In this document: positions 61,365 through 64,000 of the stretch, in pieces
Layout of the letters: every line of letters starts with the position of its first letter
Numbering within the stretch: the first letter of the stretch is position 1
From: Sulfurivermis fontis
GTDB lineage: Bacteria > Pseudomonadota > Gammaproteobacteria > Thiohalomonadales > Thiohalomonadaceae
Direction: 5' to 3'
Length of the DNA stretch: 64,000 bases
Assembly: GCF_004001245.1 (NCBI RefSeq)
Contig: NZ_AP018724.1
Location: forward strand, 538,501-602,500
Notes under the pieces: model-generated
Told to the model about the DNA's origin: nothing
The model's database searches: none
Seen by the model: only the letters and a program-made list of their open reading frames with translations
Program-made: the position numbers and the translations under genes

Positions 61365-62472
61365 GACGACCGCGGTAGATGCCGCCCAGTACCACCGGGT
61401 GACGCGCGCCGGTCACGGCCGGCAGGTTGCCGGCCTCGCCGCACAGTGTCTGCCGTGCCAGCCAGGCGAAGGCCATGGCCTCCACCGCCTGGGGTTCGAC
61501 GCCATGATGCAGGGTACTGTGTACGGCGCGTGGTGCGAGGTGAAAGCCAATCCGTTGCATCAGGGCGCCGTTGCCGGCGCCTCCGCCGCACACCAAGATT
61601 TCATCCGCATTCGCGGCATGGTCGGCGATGGCCTGTGCCACGCTGCGTGCCGTCAGTTCCAGCAGGGTGGCCTGCACATCCTGCGGATCTTCTGTTCCCT
61701 CCAGTTGTGCCTCCAGCCACTCCAGGTGGAAACGTTCCCGCCCGGTGCTCTTCGGCGGCGGCGCGGTGAAATACGGGTCGGCGAGCAGGCGCCGCAGCAG
61801 TGCCGGCAGCACACTGCCGCCCGCAGCCCAGGCGCCGCCGGCATCATAGGGAGTGCCACGGTGGCGGGCGGCCCAGCCGTCGAGCAGGACGTTGCCGGGA
61901 CCGGTATCGAAGCCGGTGACGGGAATGGCCGTATCCCGCGGCAGTACGGTGATGTTGGCCATGCCGCCGAGATTGAGGATGACGCGGTTGCGGCCAGCGT
62001 GGCGAAACAGGGCGGCATGAAAGGCCGGCACCAGCGGGGCGCCCTGGCCGCCGGCAGCGATGTCGCGGCGGCGGAAATCGGCCACCGTGGTAATGCCGGT
62101 GCGTTCGGCGATGATGTTGGGGTCGCCCAATTGCAGGGTATAGGGATGCGGGCCTGCGGGATGATGGCGCACGGTCTGGCCGTGGCTGCCGATGGCGGCG
62201 ACGGTGTTGGCGTCAGTGCGGCTGGTGTTGAGCAACTCCCGGACAGCTGCGGCATATAGCTCACCGAGCATGACATCCAGTTGTGCCAGCCGGTGCAGTT
62301 CGATGTGACTGGCGTGGCACAGGGTCAGCAGTTCGCTGCGCAGTTCGGCGGGATAGGGATGGTAATGGCTGGCGATGGCACGGGGCTGTGCGGCGGTAAA
62401 ATCCACCAGCAGGGCATCGACACCATCCAGGCTGGTGCCGGACATCAGACCGATGTAGCGCGCGTCGGCCAA
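61348..62472 (-). CDS. anmK: Anhydro-N-acetylmuramic acid kinase AnmK
   Basis: This 374-residue sugar kinase phosphorylates and opens 1,6-anhydroMurNAc from peptidoglycan recycling. It has IGLMSGTSLDGVD near the N-terminus, GSHGQTVRHHP, FDTGPGNVLLDGW and CGGGAGNGALM near the C-terminus. The length matches E. coli AnmK (369). It lies 8 bp downstream of the M23 peptidase gene and forms an operon with it. Mpl, at 24.5 kb, works in the same recycling route. Confidence 0.93.
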   Translation of the reverse strand: MADARYIGLMSGTSLDGVDALLVDFTAAQPRAIASHYHPYPAELRSELLTLCHASHIELHRLAQLDVMLGELYAAAVRELLNTSRTDANTVAAIGSHGQTVRHHPAGPHPYTLQLGDPNIIAERTGITTVADFRRRDIAAGGQGAPLVPAFHAALFRHAGRNRVILNLGGMANITVLPRDTAIPVTGFDTGPGNVLLDGWAARHRGTPYDAGGAWAAGGSVLPALLRRLLADPYFTAPPPKSTGRERFHLEWLEAQLEGTEDPQDVQATLLELTARSVAQAIADHAANADEILVCGGGAGNGALMQRIGFHLAPRAVHSTLHHGVEPQAVEAMAFAWLARQTLCGEAGNLPAVTGARHPVVLGGIYRGRLNADR

Positions 62473-62480
62473 GGTTGGCG

Positions 62481-63845
62481 TCAGCGGTTGTTCATGGCCA
62501 GCATGGTCTGTTTCACGGCCTCCAGCTGGGCCAGACGCAGCTGGGCCTGCTGCTGGAACTCCTCGCGGTATTGGGCGGGGAGCGGTGCGGCGGTGGGCAG
62601 CTTGACGGTGAGCGGATTGCGGTGCACGCCGTTGACCAGGAATTCATAGTGCAGGTGTGGGCCGGTGGCGACGCCGGTCTTGCCGACATAGCCGATGATC
62701 TGGCCCTGTTTGACGCGGGTACCGCTGCGCAGGCCGGGGCGGAAGCGGGACATGTGGGCGTACAGCGTGCGGTAGGCGCCGCCGTGCTGCAGGATCACTG
62801 TTTTTCCATAGCCGCCCTTGGTGCCCATGAACTCGATGCGACCGTCGCCGGAGGCCTTGATGGGGGTGCCGATGGCGGCGGCGTAGTCCACGCCGCGGTG
62901 AGGACGTTTGATGCCCAGTACCGGGTGGAAGCGTTCGGGCTGGAAACCGGAACTGATCCGGTTGAAGTCGACCGGGGAACGCAGGAAGGCCTTGCGCATG
63001 GACAAGCCGTCCGGAGTGTAGAAATTGGCATTGCCGTGCGTGTCGGTGAAGCGGATGGCGCGATAGACCCGGCCCTGATTGATGAACTCCGCAGCGAGGA
63101 TATTGCCGTCACGCAGGTGTTCGCCATCGAGGTAGGTCTGCTCGTACAGCAGGGTGAAGCTGTCGCCGCTGCGGATGTCCAGGGCAAAGTCGATGTCCCA
63201 GCCGAAGATGGTCGCCAGTTCCATGATCAGGCCGTCCGACAGACCGGCCCGCTGGCCGGCGGCGAACAGTGAAGTGTCGATGGTGGCGCTGCTGTAGGCG
63301 AGGCGATTTTCCACCTGGCGGGTGATGTGCCTGGCGGTGAACCCCCCGTCGCTGCGCTCCAGTGCCAGGGTGGTCAATTCGTCGATGCCATAGTGCAGGG
63401 CATTCAGCTGTCGCCGGGCTTCGTCCACCTGGAAGCGCAGCACCTGGCCTGGCAGCAGCTGGCGCAGGGTGGTGGTCATGGCCCGATCGGCGTTCATCAC
63501 AGCATGCAGCTCGGTGGCGCCGAGCTTGAGGCGGTCGAAGATAGCCGACAGGGTATCCCCAGGACGCACCGTTATCTCTTGCCAGGGCGCCTCTGCGACC
63601 TGCGCCGTGGGCTCTGTGGAGATGGTGGCAACGGCGGTTTCCGGCAGGGGCAGGCTCAGCGCCTGCGTAGTGGCTTCATGGCGTATGGCGGCGGCATTGT
63701 CGGCCGGCTGCAGCAGGGCCAGCACGCCAACCACGGCGGCGGCACCGAGGATCATGGCGTGGATGCTGCGGCGGCGCAGCGGGCTGCGCTGGGGGGGCGG
63801 CCCCAGAGATTTGCAGTCCTTATTTAAGATGTTGTTGTAATCCAC
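62481..63845 (-). CDS. M23-family peptidoglycan endopeptidase with OapA/LysM-like domain
   Basis: This 454-residue MepM-like protein has a cytoplasmic basic head, a membrane helix (about 30-47), an OapA/LysM-like domain near 92-140 (TVRPGDTLSAIFDRLKLG), a central region, and an M23 peptidase domain with HRGVDYAA (HxxxD) and GPHLHYEF (HxH). It cuts peptide cross-links. The GTG at 63845 fits the family start, with no better ATG. It is followed by anmK; the 155 bp beyond hold no visible gene. Confidence 0.9.
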   Translation of the reverse strand: MDYNNILNKDCKSLGPPPQRSPLRRRSIHAMILGAAAVVGVLALLQPADNAAAIRHEATTQALSLPLPETAVATISTEPTAQVAEAPWQEITVRPGDTLSAIFDRLKLGATELHAVMNADRAMTTTLRQLLPGQVLRFQVDEARRQLNALHYGIDELTTLALERSDGGFTARHITRQVENRLAYSSATIDTSLFAAGQRAGLSDGLIMELATIFGWDIDFALDIRSGDSFTLLYEQTYLDGEHLRDGNILAAEFINQGRVYRAIRFTDTHGNANFYTPDGLSMRKAFLRSPVDFNRISSGFQPERFHPVLGIKRPHRGVDYAAAIGTPIKASGDGRIEFMGTKGGYGKTVILQHGGAYRTLYAHMSRFRPGLRSGTRVKQGQIIGYVGKTGVATGPHLHYEFLVNGVHRNPLTVKLPTAAPLPAQYREEFQQQAQLRLAQLEAVKQTMLAMNNR

Positions 63846-64000
63846 GGAAATATCTCGGAAAACTTTCGCTTAAATTAACCCCGCAAGGGGGGCTTGGTCA
63901 ATGCCGCCGGATGCCGGAGTGAGGGTAGGGGGTCGTATGGTACCTTACCTGTCCGCCGACAAAATGCGTCGTAGGCATCAATAACGCCGGCCGTTGTAAC

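Noticed and set aside
63846..64000. A gene at the right edge
   Set aside because: No open frame with a ribosome site begins in the last 155 bp; it is probably promoter region for a gene beyond the window.

Overview
The window is about 64 kb of GC-rich, densely packed chromosomal DNA from a gammaproteobacterium. Lineage markers are MutH, RsmC, RsuA, Mpl, ErpA, RNase D, AnmK and an M23 peptidase beside AnmK, with the Mo-cofactor, thiamine, haem and arginine genes scattered as is usual in that class. I do not assign a genus; a Chromatiales- or Thiohalomonadales-like organism would fit. No rRNA, tRNA, CRISPR array, prophage or autonomous transposase was seen.

Layout. 1-31.4 kb is housekeeping DNA: rRNA modification (rsuA, rsmC), cold shock, recQ, an orphan GspE-type ATPase, a DUF815 ATPase, glutaredoxin, an MscS channel with a cyclic-nucleotide domain, NYN and PilZ proteins, mutH, a nitroreductase, moaC/moaDE, a TraR/DksA protein, cardiolipin synthase, RNase D, mpl, ubiX, a DedA-LssY fusion and an O-acetylhomoserine sulfhydrylase. 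31.4-38.5 kb carries a rhodanese, a glyoxalase-II-like hydrolase, hemL, thiE, thiD and a class II aldolase. 38.5-55.0 kb is an iron island: tonB-exbB-exbD, a decayed TonB-receptor stump, an FtrABCD-type iron transporter with an OprB-like porin inside it, feoB-feoA, a haem-type TonB receptor with a membrane cytochrome c, a haem-utilisation operon (hemP, a Cys-rich mini-protein, an HmuS-like protein, a 74-residue protein), bfd and two bacterioferritins. Fur-box-like sequences lie before tonB, ftrA, feoB and the receptor, and two lie between hemP and bfd. 55.2-63.8 kb returns to core genes: cytochrome c peroxidase behind an FNR-type box, hemJ, a TlpA-like protein, argC, bactofilin, erpA, citrate synthase, anmK and an M23 peptidase.

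How it works together. The island covers outer-membrane uptake of iron complexes or haem energised by TonB-ExbBD, ferrous uptake (Feo), periplasmic ferric/ferrous handling (Ftr), cytosolic haem handling (HmuS-like) and storage/mobilisation (Bfr pair plus Bfd). ErpA, HemL, HemJ and CcpA are the nearby consumers of Fe-S and haem.

The most unusual non-genic signal is a dense set of palindromic repeats at gene ends. A non-autonomous IS5-type element (MITE) occurs five times, each with a perfect 4-bp target duplication, and in four copies the duplication contains the stop codon of a neighbouring gene. A second, unrelated family of about 100-130 bp imperfect palindromes occurs six times, and a third family, built from AACGCAAAG-like units, occurs four times.
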